Positions 11,699 through 23,134 are shown, counted from the first letter of the stretch. The stretch is DNA of 64,000 nucleotides from Antrodiella citrinella (GCA_004802725.1 SGPM01000019.1:1-64000), one strand, 5' to 3'. Made by a program: numbers and translations. Notes: generated by a model from the letters alone, not told the origin.

Positions 11699-13677
11699 CT
11701 ACAACTCAGCTGCACTTGGCTCCGACGGTTCAGTCGAGTCTGCTACGGCTGCAACCTCCTGGGCTGGTTCCTCCAAGACATTTTCCTTCTTCTCCTTCTC
11801 CTTCTCGTCGTCCTCTTCAACGGCTACTGTGCTCGTGCCAGGCGCCTCCGCAGCAGGCGGCGTCGGCTCAGCCGCAATCTCCTTGACAGTATCCTCCTCC
11901 TCCTTCGCCTCTGTCACATCCTCCTCTTTCTCCGGTACCTCATCCGCTGGTGCTGACACTCGAGGCTCCTCAGGTGAACTTTCTACCTGCTCCTCCACAT
12001 CCTCCTCAGTCGGGGATATCAGCACCGCCTCGTCCTCTTCTTCCGACGCTGTGATATCCGTAGACGGCGTAGCCTCTTCCTCCTCAATTGATGCCTCGGG
12101 AATGACTTCCTCCGTTGCTGGTGTTGGTAGTAGGACGGGGTCTGGTGGCGAGTCCACAACTTCCGCTTTCTCTTCGACATCTACAAGAGACGTAGGGGCG
12201 AGTACAGGAACGGGTATAATGGAGGGCTCTTCCAAGATGGGATCTGCAGTCTCAGGTTCAGGAATGAACCGGGCTTGAGAAGGCACGACCATAGGTGGTT
12301 TCATAAGCTCCTCCTCCTCCTCCTGAGGAGCTGGGACGGTTGTTGCAGGTTGTTTGGAGTCTTCCGAGTGTGGCGCGAAGTCCGCTATTGGAATGTGCGG
12401 TTCCGCCGGAGCTGGGGCTGCGATATCGAGAATCAGAGGAGGGGACGACGTTCCCGCCTCGAACGACGCGTCGTGCTCATCGGCAGAGGGTCGAGCCTCG
12501 TTCGTACCGTCTGTGAACACCTTCTCCAGACTCTCTTCCCGTCTTTTTCTTCCCATGAGGTAGGTATCACGGTCCACCATCGTGTCACTCCTCCATCGTT
12601 TCTTGGTGCTGTCGGGTTGGTTCTCAATTGGCTCGTTGTCGTCCGCAATGGCAAGGTCAATGACGGAGCCCGTGTCTGACAACAATCCCCACCGATCACC
12701 CGCGCTCCGCTGCGAATCTGAGCCAAGTATGGAACGCCTGGGTTCTTCCACCTCTCGGACGTCAAGCAACCGTTCGTTGCCTTCATCGTTGTCCTGCATC
12801 GACGAAAGACGGGGAGGGATGACCAGGAATTCGGAGGGCACGAGACCGAATTTGGAGGTGAGAGCAAGGAATCGGGCATAGAGGGCAGATTCAGCTTCAG
12901 CTTGTTCGAAAATCTCGCGATGATGGAAGTACGCATGGGCAAAGATACGGCCCAGTCGACGAGCGAGGGAAGGGAAGTGTCGTCTTGAAACCTCGGGTAT
13001 AGTCAAGCTATAGGGTGGGAGGTCGTTGAACAAGAGAACGCAAAATAATCCTATGGTCAACGTACCGAGAAGGGAAAGCTCTAGGAGAATTGAGCAGGGC
13101 AGTAGCACTGTCAAGGGTGTGGAGGATGTAATCAATGGCGCAACATTGCTGCCGCACAAACGTCAATGTATATCAGGACGTTGGGAATACAATACACGTA
13201 CCTCCATAGCACCGTCGTTGCCGTGTGCGACGCACAAGTACAACCACTCTGCGGCTTTCATTTCGGAGCAAGTTGCGCGAGTGCATTCTTGCTGGAGCGA
13301 GGTAATAAGGGGATGCGATAGATCCTGTGCAAGACGTCTGCAGGTGCATTCAGACGACCCTGGTGACCTGGATAGCGGAAAGAGCTGACTTACCTCAACT
13401 GCTCATACACCCAACAATGCTCGTCCACAACGACCTCGTTCTTCGGTTCTTTATCTGCGTCCTTGTTGTTCTCTTTGTCTTCGTCACTGACCTGACGGTC
13501 ATGCAATGACTTTCCCGGGAGCGATACAATAGTTTCGACATCATGTACGTCCAGACGGATGAGGAGGGATATGTACTCCTGCAACTGGAACGCGCTGTCC
13601 AATGAGGCTAGACTGGGAAGTGTCTTGATAGGATAGAAAGACGATATGCGAGAGCCTTTGAGGGGTCTTTGAACCAT
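11699..13677 (-). CDS. MOB4: MOB-family protein, MOB4/phocein type, with long acidic C-terminal extension
   Basis: MOB proteins are kinase adaptors; the MOB4/phocein type is part of the STRIPAK phosphatase-kinase complex. The start at 13677 (MVQRPLKGSRISSFYPIKTL) leads to LQEYISLLIRLD, DEHCWVYEQLR, QECTRATCSEMKAAEWLYLC, EQCCAIDYILHTLDSATALL, VSRRHFPSLARRLGRIFAHA and KFGLVPSEFLVIPP. The CX4C pair and the His-rich AHAYFHH supply the usual MOB zinc ligands. Three introns splice in frame. After the MOB domain comes a tail of about 380 residues, rich in Glu, Pro, Ser and Thr and very acidic (EEEEELMKP, EKEEDVTEAKEEEDTVKE, DDEKEKEKKE). The usual protein is about 225 residues, so this tail is exceptional. 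It is open in frame with no stop to the end at 11699. The family call is strong; the tail's role is unknown. Confidence 0.9.
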
Positions 13678-14165
13678 GGTCGTAGAAATATAACAGGAAT
13701 GGCGTGAGGGTCGTAGGTCTACTTAGCGGAACGTTGAGCAGAACAGAGTCGCGGCGGAGTCGCGGTCAGTGAGCGCTGTTGAAGAATGGGCGCTTCTTTG
13801 TTTGTTACTTTGTATGTTCAACCAATGTTCAACGTTCAACTTCTTCTATAACTTCAAGCCGGAAAATCATAATTGGATTCAAAATATACGGTGGCACTCT
13901 CAACGTTCGTACTAAAGACATGCAGAGAAGCAGGTAAGATTACAACGTTCTTGGCGATCTCAATCTAATTGTAGGAAACTGAAAGCACTGCGGCGGGACA
14001 GCCTGAGTTGCTACACAGGTTTCAAACTCCCGAACATGCTCACAACTGAATACTGAGGAGCAAAGTGACCTGATGGTATTAAAACATGTCAGGTTGTAAT
14101 GGAAGACTTGAGGACTCGCGTGCAAGGCTTCTTGGAGTCCCAAGACATCCAATTCACGGAACGAA
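13678..14165. other. Intergenic region upstream of MOB gene and P450 relic
   Basis: Nearly 490 bases without a gene. Contains TTCAACGTTCAAC at 13828-13840 within a run of related GTTCAAC words, about 150 bases upstream of the MOB start. Confidence 0.5.
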
Positions 14166-16383
14166 ATGCTACTCTGGCATCTTGGTGTAGTGATAGGATA
14201 CTTCATCTTTCGCAAACCTAGGAATCTTCATTCCGGTCCTCTAGCCAATTTCTTCGGAGTCCATGACCACATCATTCCGAAGAAGGAGCCTTGTAAGAAG
14301 TTCGAGGAATGGCATAAGCAGTATGGTGAGTCGCTCCTTGTCGGATGGTCGATTACGCTGCTCAGATTATACTAGGCTCGGTCATTTCATTTTACATGGG
14401 ATCCACCCCTGTAATATGTGAGCGGTTTACTATGCATGAGTGGAACACGCTGACTGTCGCGGACAACATCCAACAGGCCTCGGTACTCTGAAGGAGCATC
14501 ATGGCGTAAGTCCTGCAACTCTGCCCGCTGATCACGAAGTCGTATCTGACAAGTACGTAGCGGCGAGATTCTTAGCGGCAATAATCGAGGCGTGTTCATA
14601 TCGAGCTGGTTTAAGAGGTTCAAGGTTTGGCGATCAGTGAGTGTTCGGATAATCATCTTTGGCAGTAATACTAAATCACCGCGCCGCTCTTCCAGCTCAT
14701 GGTGGTGGGTCTGAACGCAAATGCCGCCCAGCAGTATCGGCCACTCCAGAAGCTTGAGTCGAGCGTCGTCATGCGGGGTATCTTGGAGTCCCCCGAACGG
14801 TTCAGAGACCATATTAAGTCAACCTCTCTTAACCCAACTACCACCGCCTAATCGGAATGGCTTTTAGGTTCGCTATGTTCGGGGCGTTTTCATGGCAATA
14901 AGTTATGGACGGCGAGTCAAGACCTTACAAGATGACATTGTACTTGGCAATCAAAATGCCATTTCTTGTAAGCCATGCATCGTATTCGATATGTCGTTAA
15001 GCCCTAATCCCTTTACTCATCCTCACTATAGTTTTAGGCACGTAAGTCAATATTCTCCGTCCGCTCTGTTTCAATGCTAACGGTTAACCTCGCGATCTCC
15101 TAGAATAGCGTACGTATGTGAGTTATCTCACGTTGATCATCAATGCTCATTTGGAATGCAGGATGCCTGGACGGTATATCGTCGAATCTGTATGTTTCGT
15201 TTACATGCAAACCTTCGTCACATTCAGCTGACCACTCATCCCATATTCCTTCAGTGGCCCTGTCTGTTGTGGCTTCCCGTGAGTCCATCTCGTGGTCCAA
15301 CGTTAGCCTCTTGTCGCAGTCTCATTGCTTGCACAGAAACCCCTCCAATGGTTCCGCTACGCAAGAAAGACGAGCGTTTCTATATGTCGCTCATGCACGC
15401 CGTCGATCAGTAGATCAAGAATGGTACCGTCCAGCCTTCCATGGCGCAGACAGCGCTAAGGAAGAAGAATGATGTTTGCAACCGGTCCAACTCGCGAATG
15501 CGTTGTCCTCGCCTTGGGTGGCGGGTGTAGCGACGGTACGTGTTTATATTGAGTGTGCTCCTGGAAGATTCGTCTGTTCAACGTCGTCATTTGAAGACCG
15601 TGATCGCTTCGGATATTCTCTTCAGTAAGTTCCCTCCTATATGTACGGATGCACAGTTAAATACTTCCCTCTGTCCAGTGGCTCTGTTACTTCACCTAGA
15701 GGTCATGAAGAAATGCCAAGACGAGACAGACGATGTCACCGGCGGAATTCGTATCCCCGACTTCAGTGGCGAAGGGAGACTCCCATACCTGCGAGCTACC
15801 ATCAGGGAGGGCCGAGGCCCACCGGTCAGCCTTACTTTCACGAACCCTAATCTCCTGTGTCGTACTGATACGTCGTGCTAGTTGGTTCCCCGAGTCACCG
15901 TTCGGGTTCCCTCATGCGCAAGACGACGTCTACGAGGGTATGTTCATACCTAACGGCAGCACGGTATATGCGAGCATCTCTCGTCTGTCTACCTCTTGAC
16001 TCACCCCGTCGATTGAGCTGCACCTATAGCATGCATGTCCCGCCGGAGATGTTCCCAGAACCGACAGACCCGCGCCTGATGAACTTCAACCTCCCGTTCG
16101 GGTTCGGACGCAGGATCTGCCCAGGGCAGTATGTAGCTATGGCTTCGCAGTTCATCATGATATCCAGGTGCATACGGGGTCACACAGTAAATTGAATGGA
16201 CTTGTTGACGAACGCGGGCTCGAAGGCTCCTGGCTATCTTCAACATCCTCCCAGTCAAGGACGACGCTGGCACACCTGGACCACACCTCCGGCGTAACGA
16301 GCGTCGTGCGCAGACCGCACCCCTTTTCGTGCACATTCGTTCCTCGCAACAAGGACAGGCCGAGCAAGCTGGCGAGGAGTTGA
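14166..16383 (+). pseudogene. Decayed cytochrome P450 gene
   Basis: Remains of a microsomal P450 monooxygenase of the type common in agaricomycetes. Recognisable pieces in order: MLLWHLGVVIGYFIFRK membrane anchor, IPKKEPCKKFEEWHKQYG, SVISFYMGSTPVI, YRPLQKLESSVVMRGILESP, ISYGRRVKTLQDDIVLGNQ, MPGRYIVES, LSSPWVAGVAT (I-helix), LHLEVMKKCQDE, DFSGEGRLPYLRA, FGFPHAQDDVYEGMFIPNGS, the heme-binding FGFGRRICPGQ near 16097, and RRPHPFSCTFVPRNKDR. The pieces are not joinable: there are in-frame stops near 14560-14640 and 15999, frame changes near 14880 and 16270, the ExxR region is replaced, and the PERF segment between EMFPEP and TDPRL is missing although both flanks are present. The heme cysteine survives. 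This pattern is a pseudogene rather than a splicing difficulty. Confidence 0.85.
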
Positions 16384-16604
16384 AGGGCTTGTTGTGATTC
16401 GAATACTCACCGAACAAGGTCGCACATGCGCAGACAAAGAAGATAAAGAAGACACCGAATGTATTGTAAAATTACCTCCAACCGAATCCTAGTATGCGCT
16501 AAGCTACACATCTTGCTAAATACGATACACATTGCTACAGATGATACAACTTCTGACCGATCCTCACCATCCCATAAAACCCAAACAAAAAACCCTAACG
16601 CAGC

Positions 16605-19600
16605 TCAAGTGATATCGCTAGTGCTGTCCCCAACTGGCCCCGCCCTGATCGCGATATTGTTCTTCTTCGGTTCGAGCTTGAACCGCTGCTTCACCTTCGC
16701 CTGCTTCTTCCTCACCTTCTCCTTGCACTTGTCGCAGATGTTCCCGGATGCGTGCGGAGGTATGACGCGATGACAGGTTTTGTTACCGCACTGCACGAGG
16801 AGTGAATAAGACGAATAACAACACGAAGAGAATACGCACAGGCCTACTCGCGCTCTCAACAACCGGAGCAGGTTGCTGATCAACAAGCATCGACACCGGT
16901 CCACCTTGCCCACCCTCACCCACACCCACCCTCTTCGGACTCGACCACCCTTGCTCCTGCTCCTCATTCCTAACAACAGACCTCTTCCGCTTAATCACCC
17001 CCAACCCCGGGATCGGCTCCGGCCTCATATACGTCTGCCCCGTCTTCGCATTGAACGTCAACTTCAACGACGCGTCCCCCGGCGCTGGCGTCCCCGCAGG
17101 CTGCGGCCCGACCGTCGCCGTGACCTCGCTCCCATACGGCGTGCGGTTGCTGTGTGTCCCGCCTGGTTTGTCACCTTTAGGCCTGGAAGACCACGTGCTG
17201 TACATCGACGCGATGTCGTGTGGCTGGGCGAAGGGGTTGAACATGGTTTGGGCTTGGATCGGTGCTGGATGTGGCATTGGAGGCGGCATTGGTACTGGTA
17301 CTGAGGATGGCGCTGGCGCTGGCGCTGCTGCTAAAGCTGGTGTTGATGCCGGTGCTGGAGACGCTGACTGTGGTTGCACGGGCGGGGTTGCTTGTAAATG
17401 AGGCGTCTGAACCTGTGACCCCGAAGCTGAAACCTGCGGTGACGGTGCAGCCGTTGGTGGTGGGGGAGGCGGGACCATGGCAAATGGAGGCGGTGGATAG
17501 GCGTACCCAGGTGGAGGCGGAGGATAAGGGTACGCGTAAGGATACGATGGATGGTACATCGGATTAGGGGCATATGGGTCCCGCGCATACATGGCGGGAG
17601 GTGCGCCCATCCGTGCAGGCCCGTAAGGAGGTAGAGCGAAAGGCGGAGGCATATAGTACGGAACATGGTACGGAGGTTGAAGAGGAGGTCCTACCGAGGG
17701 AGCGAGATGTCCTCCTGGTACTTGCGACACTGATACAGTTGCAGGCTCTCCCATCGTAGGGGCCTCAGGAGCTGTTTCCTTCTTCTTCCTCGGTTTCTTC
17801 TTGCGAGTAGGCTTGTCGTCACCAGGTGTATCGTTCGCATTGGGCGTGTCGGAGTCGCCTGCGGCTGGAGTCTCCAATGCACTAGCCATGGTAGAGTGCT
17901 GGGGCTCCTGCAGTGGCAATAGTGGTGTCATGAAAGGCATTGCTCCTTCGGTCTGGGGGATGGTTACCGGCTGTTGAATGTCCTCGACCATGGGCGCAAT
18001 TCCACTCGGACCGGCCTCAGGTTGGTCAGCAACGGAGTCCGCCTTCTTGATCTCTTTCTTTTTCTTCTTCCTCGCCTTCTTCTCCCCCTTGGTCAGCGGC
18101 GGCGTTCTTCGCCTAGGCGGCAAAGGTTCAACGGCGACTCCACTCTCGCGCAGCGCCTTGATCTTGCGAGCTGTCCGATCCCTCGACCGGCATTCGTCGC
18201 ACATCTTCCACGGATTACTCGGAGACAGTAGGTTGTGGCAGACCTTGATCGAACAGACGTGGTTTATCCGTCGCGAGCCACGGGCAGCCGGCGGTATGCC
18301 CGTTCCCAGTAAGCCTCCGTCAGTGGTCTCGCTCCCTTCTTCCTCCACTGCGTCATCTTCGTCCTCCTCTTCAGCTACGAAATCCTCCTCGTCTTCGTGC
18401 TTCTGAGACATGGCACCCACTGCCGCTGCCCAATCGTCAAACGCGACGGCCTTGACCTCCTTGTCCCGCACGCGCTTGAGCTTACTGTGATGTCGATTCT
18501 GGATCCTGTGCCGTTCGCAGCGAAGGTACTCGTACTCGGCGGGGAGGATCTCGCGACAATGCGAGACGGTACACATGCGCGGCGCATGAACAGGAACAAC
18601 ATGTGCGAACGGAGACTTGCTCGCATGCGCTGCCGATCCTAATGTGTCTGCTGAGATGTCTTGCCATTCGATCTCCTCGCGGGCAAGAGGCTAGGAGACA
18701 TCAGACTCAGTCGCCGACGCGAAATGACAATACACACCGGTAACCCATTATCGGCCCTCCTCTTGTCTTCCTCTATGCGCAAGTTCTGCAACTCAGCTAC
18801 CGCCAACTCCTTCTCCTTCCGCCACTTCGCCCGTTTCGTCGTCCCGTAGTTACGGTATCTGTCCCTGCAAGGATTGCACATCTTGAAGAATGAGTCACCT
18901 GCAATGACGGACTTGCAGCCTTTGATTGAGCAGAATCGGTGCGGGAGATTGGGATCTGACATCTGGGCTGCTGCTTCTGAGATTGCGCGGGCTGAGATCT
19001 CGACATGGGAAGCGACGTTTGCACCAAACAAAGGGACATCATCGTGTTCGGGTTCGGGCTGTTGAGGTTCTTCTGGAGGTGGGTATGCAAGCTCGCTATG
19101 TTGTGAGGGCTCGGACAATATAGCTTCGGGTGTCGGTACTGGTGGTAGAGGCTGGTGCTGGATGATCGTGACTTGCATTTGTGGAGGGGCAACATGAGCC
19201 ATACGAGCCAACTGCTGCGGCGAAGTGGGATTGAGACCGGGAAAATTGAGAGCCCCAGCCAACTCCGAGCTGCTAGCTGACGTCTGGCTGAACAAACGAG
19301 GGTCTATGGCACTGTTGTCCCAGGTCGGAGGCGGCAGATTGTACTGTTGCGGCTGAGCAAGTATTTGCGCCGGAGGCTGTAACACCATCAGCGCATATAC
19401 AGAGGCTGGTTGAATTGAGACTCACCCCTGGATTTGGGATCGGGGCTGGAGGAGCGGGAGGTTCCTCCGGAGGCGGGCCCTCTGGCGACATCTCTACGTC
19501 CTCTCCCCGGAGATCAACATGATCTTCATTAGGAGGCATCCAGACGACAGGCCCATGCTGACCGCCCAAGGCCAGCTTCTCCAGTTTTCGTTTCTGGCGT

Positions 19601-19824
19601 TTTGTGTTCGCGTAGATGCGATGTCGGCCGCGGCATTGCTCGCACATCTTCAAGGCATATTCGAAGGGCAAGACGGTGGTACATCCTCGGACTGAACAGA
19701 GCCTCGCCGGGCCCTGTACGGCCTCTGTGTCCTGCTGCGAGCTTTGAGGCTGTTGATGGTCGTCTTGAGCATGAAAAGAGGACTGATGAGCGAAAGGAAT
19801 CTCGTCGTCGTAATAGGAGCCCAT
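16605..19824 (-). CDS. Uncharacterised protein with five CX4CX12CX2C/H modules
   Basis: No known family was recognised. Four exons joined by short introns give about 1030 residues, from MGSYYDDEIPFAHQSS to a stop at 16605. Five short Cys modules share one spacing: CSVRGC...MCEQC (about 19625-19695), CSIKGC...MCNPC (about 18865-18930), CTVSHC...RCERH (about 18510-18575), CSIKVC...MCDEC (about 18190-18260) and CGNKTC...ICDKC (about 16735-16795). Each is CX4CX12CX2C, with His as fourth ligand in the third. Each is followed by a basic stretch such as RGRHR or RDRYRNYGTTKR. The modules would each bind one zinc and suggest nucleic-acid or protein contact. Linkers are acidic, Lys-rich (KKARKKKKKE) or Pro/Tyr/Ala-rich (about 17250-17700), typical of disordered regions in nuclear proteins. 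Nuclear location and DNA or RNA binding are inference only. Confidence 0.8.
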
Positions 19825-20250
19825 TCCTCCAGACGTGAGTCTGGTCAGTGCCAGAGTCTGAGAAAAGACTGCAACCGTCAGTCCATCTCTTGCCGCCGCG
19901 GAGTTTCAATTCACCTCTTTCCACTCAAAAACCAGCAGAAATTCGATGCCTTGAATGAACACCCTAGCTCCGTGGTCAAAGTAGATTGTGAAACGGTGGA
20001 CAGAGCAGCTTGGCGTCGAAGAGACCAGGGACGATGACGGAGTCGCAGCTGGATGTCGGGGGACTAGCGGATAGCGTGCTCAGACGGCTAGACCCTGGTC
20101 ACCCTGGCTCGCAAGAGACTAAAAATTCGAGTCTGGTTCTCTCTTCTTCGTTCTCGTCTTCAGCTGAGTGTTTCTTTCTCCGTCTTGCACTTTATCATTC
20201 ACGCAGACATATTCCAGATACCACAACTTCACAGATATACCCCATCACTC
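19825..20250. other. Divergent intergenic region
   Basis: About 430 bases between the starts of the five-module Cys gene (minus) and the J-like gene (plus), presumably carrying both promoters. No clear TATA box was seen. Confidence 0.5.
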
Positions 20251-20976
20251 ATGACAAGCTACTTTGTCTTCCCACCTCACACGGGCAAGACAGCACCAGT
20301 CCGAATTCCGTTCGCATTCACGCTGAACACCCCGACGCGCCTTCCCCCTCCCAGCACCTCTACAGATGCACCAAAGCCCTATGACGACCAAGCCAAGCTA
20401 AAAGCGCAGCAAGCCTCAGCCGAGGAACGTCGCCGCCGCGACGCCGAGATGCACTCTGCCCAACTCCAACGAGAACGCGCCGAAGCCTGGGAGGGCGAGC
20501 TCGCGTGGGTGCGTTCTGGCGGTGTCATCCGTGACAAACGCGGCAAGCGGGACACGGCGCGTACGGAGGTCCTCCGCGCTGAGGTGCGCCTCCAGGACGA
20601 GGAGCAGCGCCTCCTGAAGCGGTGGAATGCGTACGAGACGCGGTGGCGGCTGCTCGTGCTGTCGAGCGTGGACTCGGACAAGGTCGTGCGGTGGGAAGAT
20701 ATGCCTTGGCCGATGCAGACAGCACCCCGGTCGCTTGATGACCTGACTCCAGAAGCGGTTGAGGAGTTTGTGTTCGCGCCGTTGAGGGTTAGAGGGTGTA
20801 CGGTTTCGCGGAAGGAAAGGCTGCGGTCGTCGATTCTGAAGTGGCATCCAGACAAAGTGGCTGTTGTCCTGAATCGCGTTGTTGCAGACCAGCAGGCACT
20901 AGTTCGGGAGGGCGTTGTTACCGTGTTTAGGATCCTGAAGAGTTTGCAGGATGCGGATAAAGGTGTTCCTTCGTAG
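20251..20976 (+). CDS. Coiled-coil protein with C-terminal J-like WHPDK motif
   Basis: A single-exon protein of about 241 residues starting MTSYFVFPPHTGKTAPVR. Residues about 50-140 are rich in Glu, Arg, Ala and Gln (ASAEERRRRDAEMHSAQLQR) and should form a coiled coil. The C-terminal part contains RKERLRSSILKWHPDKVAVV followed by VADQQALVREGVVTVFRILK. This WHPDK block resembles the J-like segment of NFKBIL1-type proteins and related fungal proteins; it is not a classic J domain, since the preceding helix is not typical. The start is the first ATG of the block, after a pyrimidine-rich leader; an in-frame upstream ATG at 20185 would add 22 residues. The function is unknown. The gene faces the five-module gene across a 430-base shared upstream region. 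Confidence 0.7.
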   Translation: MTSYFVFPPHTGKTAPVRIPFAFTLNTPTRLPPPSTSTDAPKPYDDQAKLKAQQASAEERRRRDAEMHSAQLQRERAEAWEGELAWVRSGGVIRDKRGKRDTARTEVLRAEVRLQDEEQRLLKRWNAYETRWRLLVLSSVDSDKVVRWEDMPWPMQTAPRSLDDLTPEAVEEFVFAPLRVRGCTVSRKERLRSSILKWHPDKVAVVLNRVVADQQALVREGVVTVFRILKSLQDADKGVPS

Positions 20977-21410
20977 GGCGTTCTTGCACTTTTCTTGGAC
21001 ATTATTTTATAGATACACGCTTATGTTCATGCACGTAATATTCAGCAGATCAATAAAATGGTTTGCATTGGAACATATGGACGCAGAATGAGTGAAGTAC
21101 AATGAGGTTTCCAACAAGCTCAGAAGCACCACTCGAAACAACAAACATCGCAAGCACCAGTAACACAACACTAAAATGCGGCGTACGCATCGACATCAGG
21201 TGTCCTGTGGGTACACAATCAGTATTGACGAAGAGAAGAAATGGAAAGTAGCGCACCATCTGACGTCGACCATGTAGCTGAAAGGCGATGCAATACCACC
21301 AAAAAGCCCCCGTCGACTCAAGACGGAGAAGACAGCGGGCTGGAGAGACGTACAACTCGCGTAGTGACGAGCAAGCCAGACCATCCTCCAGGAAATCGAC
21401 AACGGTTTGT
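20977..21410. other. Intergenic region 3' of the J-like gene
   Basis: About 430 bases leading into the tandem repeat array. A likely 3' end with AATAAAATG around 21053. No gene supported. Confidence 0.4.
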
Positions 21411-22030
21411 GGAGGGAGGGAACGATACGGTGAAGAGGAAAGTGGGGAGGAAGTCTTGAAGGAGGCCCAAGTCGATATGCACGCCTTGTGCACGCCTATG
21501 AAAAGCAACGAAGGCGTTGCAGTTATTAGGTGTGACGCTAACAAGGTCACCGAGTTGAAGGCACGAAGGGGGGCTTAGGTGTGACGTTAAGCAAGGTCAC
21601 AGTGTCGGACGAAAGAAGGGGATTAGGTGCGGCACTAAACAAGGCCGCCAGGAAGATAAGAAACAGCGGGACGATCGACAGCTGGACGAGAGATGGTGAC
21701 GAAGGGAGGTAACGATGCGGTAGAGAGGAAGGTGGGGAGTGGGGAGATATCTACGCCGGTTGAAAACAACGTCAGGCGTTGCAGCTATTAAACGTGACGC
21801 TAACAAGGTCACCAGGAGGTAGAATGAAGGGGAATTAGGTGTGACGCTAAGCAAGGTCACTAAACGGAGAAGAAACAGCGCGACGACGATTCGGAAGAGG
21901 TGGTGGGGAGGTATGTCGGAGAGAAGAGCAAGGGAGGTGGTTGTCGCTGCTGAGCTTGAGAAATGCAACATAGGCGTTGCGGCTATTATCCGGGACACGA
22001 AAAGGCCCACGGCACGAACGAAGAAGAGTG
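21411..22030. repeat. Degenerate tandem array of hairpin-bearing units
   Basis: About three imperfect units begin near 21411, 21704 and 21890 with related words (GGGAGGGAACGATACGG, GGGAGGTAACGATGCGG). Each has two kinds of inverted repeat. The first is GCAACG/CGTTGC-like: 21505-21520, 21767-21781 and 21965-21980. The second is GTGAC-loop-GTCAC: 21532-21550, 21581-21600, 21794-21812 and 21841-21860. At 21629-21648 the stem is GCGGC/GCCGC, with both arms changed together; a degenerate copy is at 21992-22010. The array lies between the 3' ends of two convergent genes. The minus-strand reading frame shows three related peptides (LLASRLIAATP, LLASHLITATP, LFVSRIIAATP). Whether the array acts as RNA or DNA is not known. 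Confidence 0.75.
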
Positions 22031-22145
22031 AAGACGCAGAGTAGAAAATGCGGAAGGTGACAACGAGAGTAGGCCCAGATCCGATAGAAGAGAGCATAGA
22101 CGCAAGAGGATATCGACAGAGGGACGTGGACGAGGATGTTGCCAA

Positions 22146-23134
22146 TCAGAACGGAGTCTTGAAGACCATCGGTGCCTTCGGAACAACCACGAACGGGCGA
22201 GTCTGACCAACTCTACCCACACTGTGACCCAAAGCCTTCCTCTTGCCAAGTGGCAGAATTCCCAACATGAACTGCTTCCCAGTGACTGCAGAGACGACAG
22301 GGCCAGATATAGAAGACTCAGAAGCCTTGGAGCGACTCGAAGTCGGGATAGGGATTTGCAGATAGTCCGTGGCGGGGCTGATGGGCTGAACCACGACAGG
22401 CGAGTCGGGGAGGGCGCCATGAAAGTTGACGTCCACGAAGTTCTGGACCGAAGCGCAAGGGCTGATCAGGACGTCGGGGACGAGATGCACGACAGGGCCC
22501 ATGTTGACAGACTCAGACAATGTCAGAGTAGTGGTGTGGGACTTGTCGGTGATGTCAGCCTCTGTCGTCTCTCCGGAGGCGGTGGCGGTCTCGTCGGTGG
22601 AGGGAGATGTCGTAACAGCGTTGTCGACCTTCGCCTTAGGGTCGTAGATAACCCAAGGGATAGCTCCGTTGGCTAGGATGTCTCGTATCACCTCAGAGTC
22701 GGAGGGTTCGAGAGAGCCTTTGGATTCGACGAATGGCTTCTCAGTGACCTGTAAGCCGAGATAAACAACTGACCCAGAACAAGAAGATAAACGCGACGCA
22801 CAGGAGTAGTGGCCTTGACTTTCTCGAGGACGGGTTTGAACTTGGCAGACATGTCGACTGAAAGCTTAGTCGCCATCTTGAAAAGACTCTTGGGAGCAGC
22901 AGCGGACTCGGACTTAAGAGCCTCAGGATCTTCCTTCGGCGCGGGCTTAAGGTAACGACGAAGGACCAAAGTCAAGAGATAGGCTATACCGGTCATGAAG
23001 AGACATCCAGCGACGAGAAGAGTCCAGAGTACGAGGGGGTTGTCGGAGAGTACGTCGAAGATGTTCGTGCCGTTGCTGACAGCAGGCGGGGCCGCCGCGT
23101 CGGCGTCGGGGATCTTGCTGAGCATGGGTGCCAT
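22146..23134 (-). CDS. Single-pass membrane protein of unknown function
   Basis: Two exons joined at an intron around 22751-22802 give about 310 residues from MAPMLSKIPDADAAAPP. Residues about 33-58 (LVLWTLLVAGCLFMTGIAYL) form one membrane helix, followed by a basic RRYLKP, so the short N-terminus probably lies outside the cytosol. The rest is hydrophilic: SLFKMATKLSVDMSAKFKPV, VIRDILANGAIPWVIYDPK, a Thr/Ser-rich stretch, and SVGRVGQTRPFVVVPKAPM near the end. The stop is TGA at 22146-22148, and the same frame stays open for another 182 codons after it. A TATA-like TTATATAAA lies about 135 bases upstream on this strand. No domain was recognised. Confidence 0.72.

Noticed and set aside
11667..12278. 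203-codon Ser-rich plus-strand frame
   Set aside because: Antisense to the Glu-rich tail of the MOB4-type protein; Glu codons read as Ser/Leu on the other strand.
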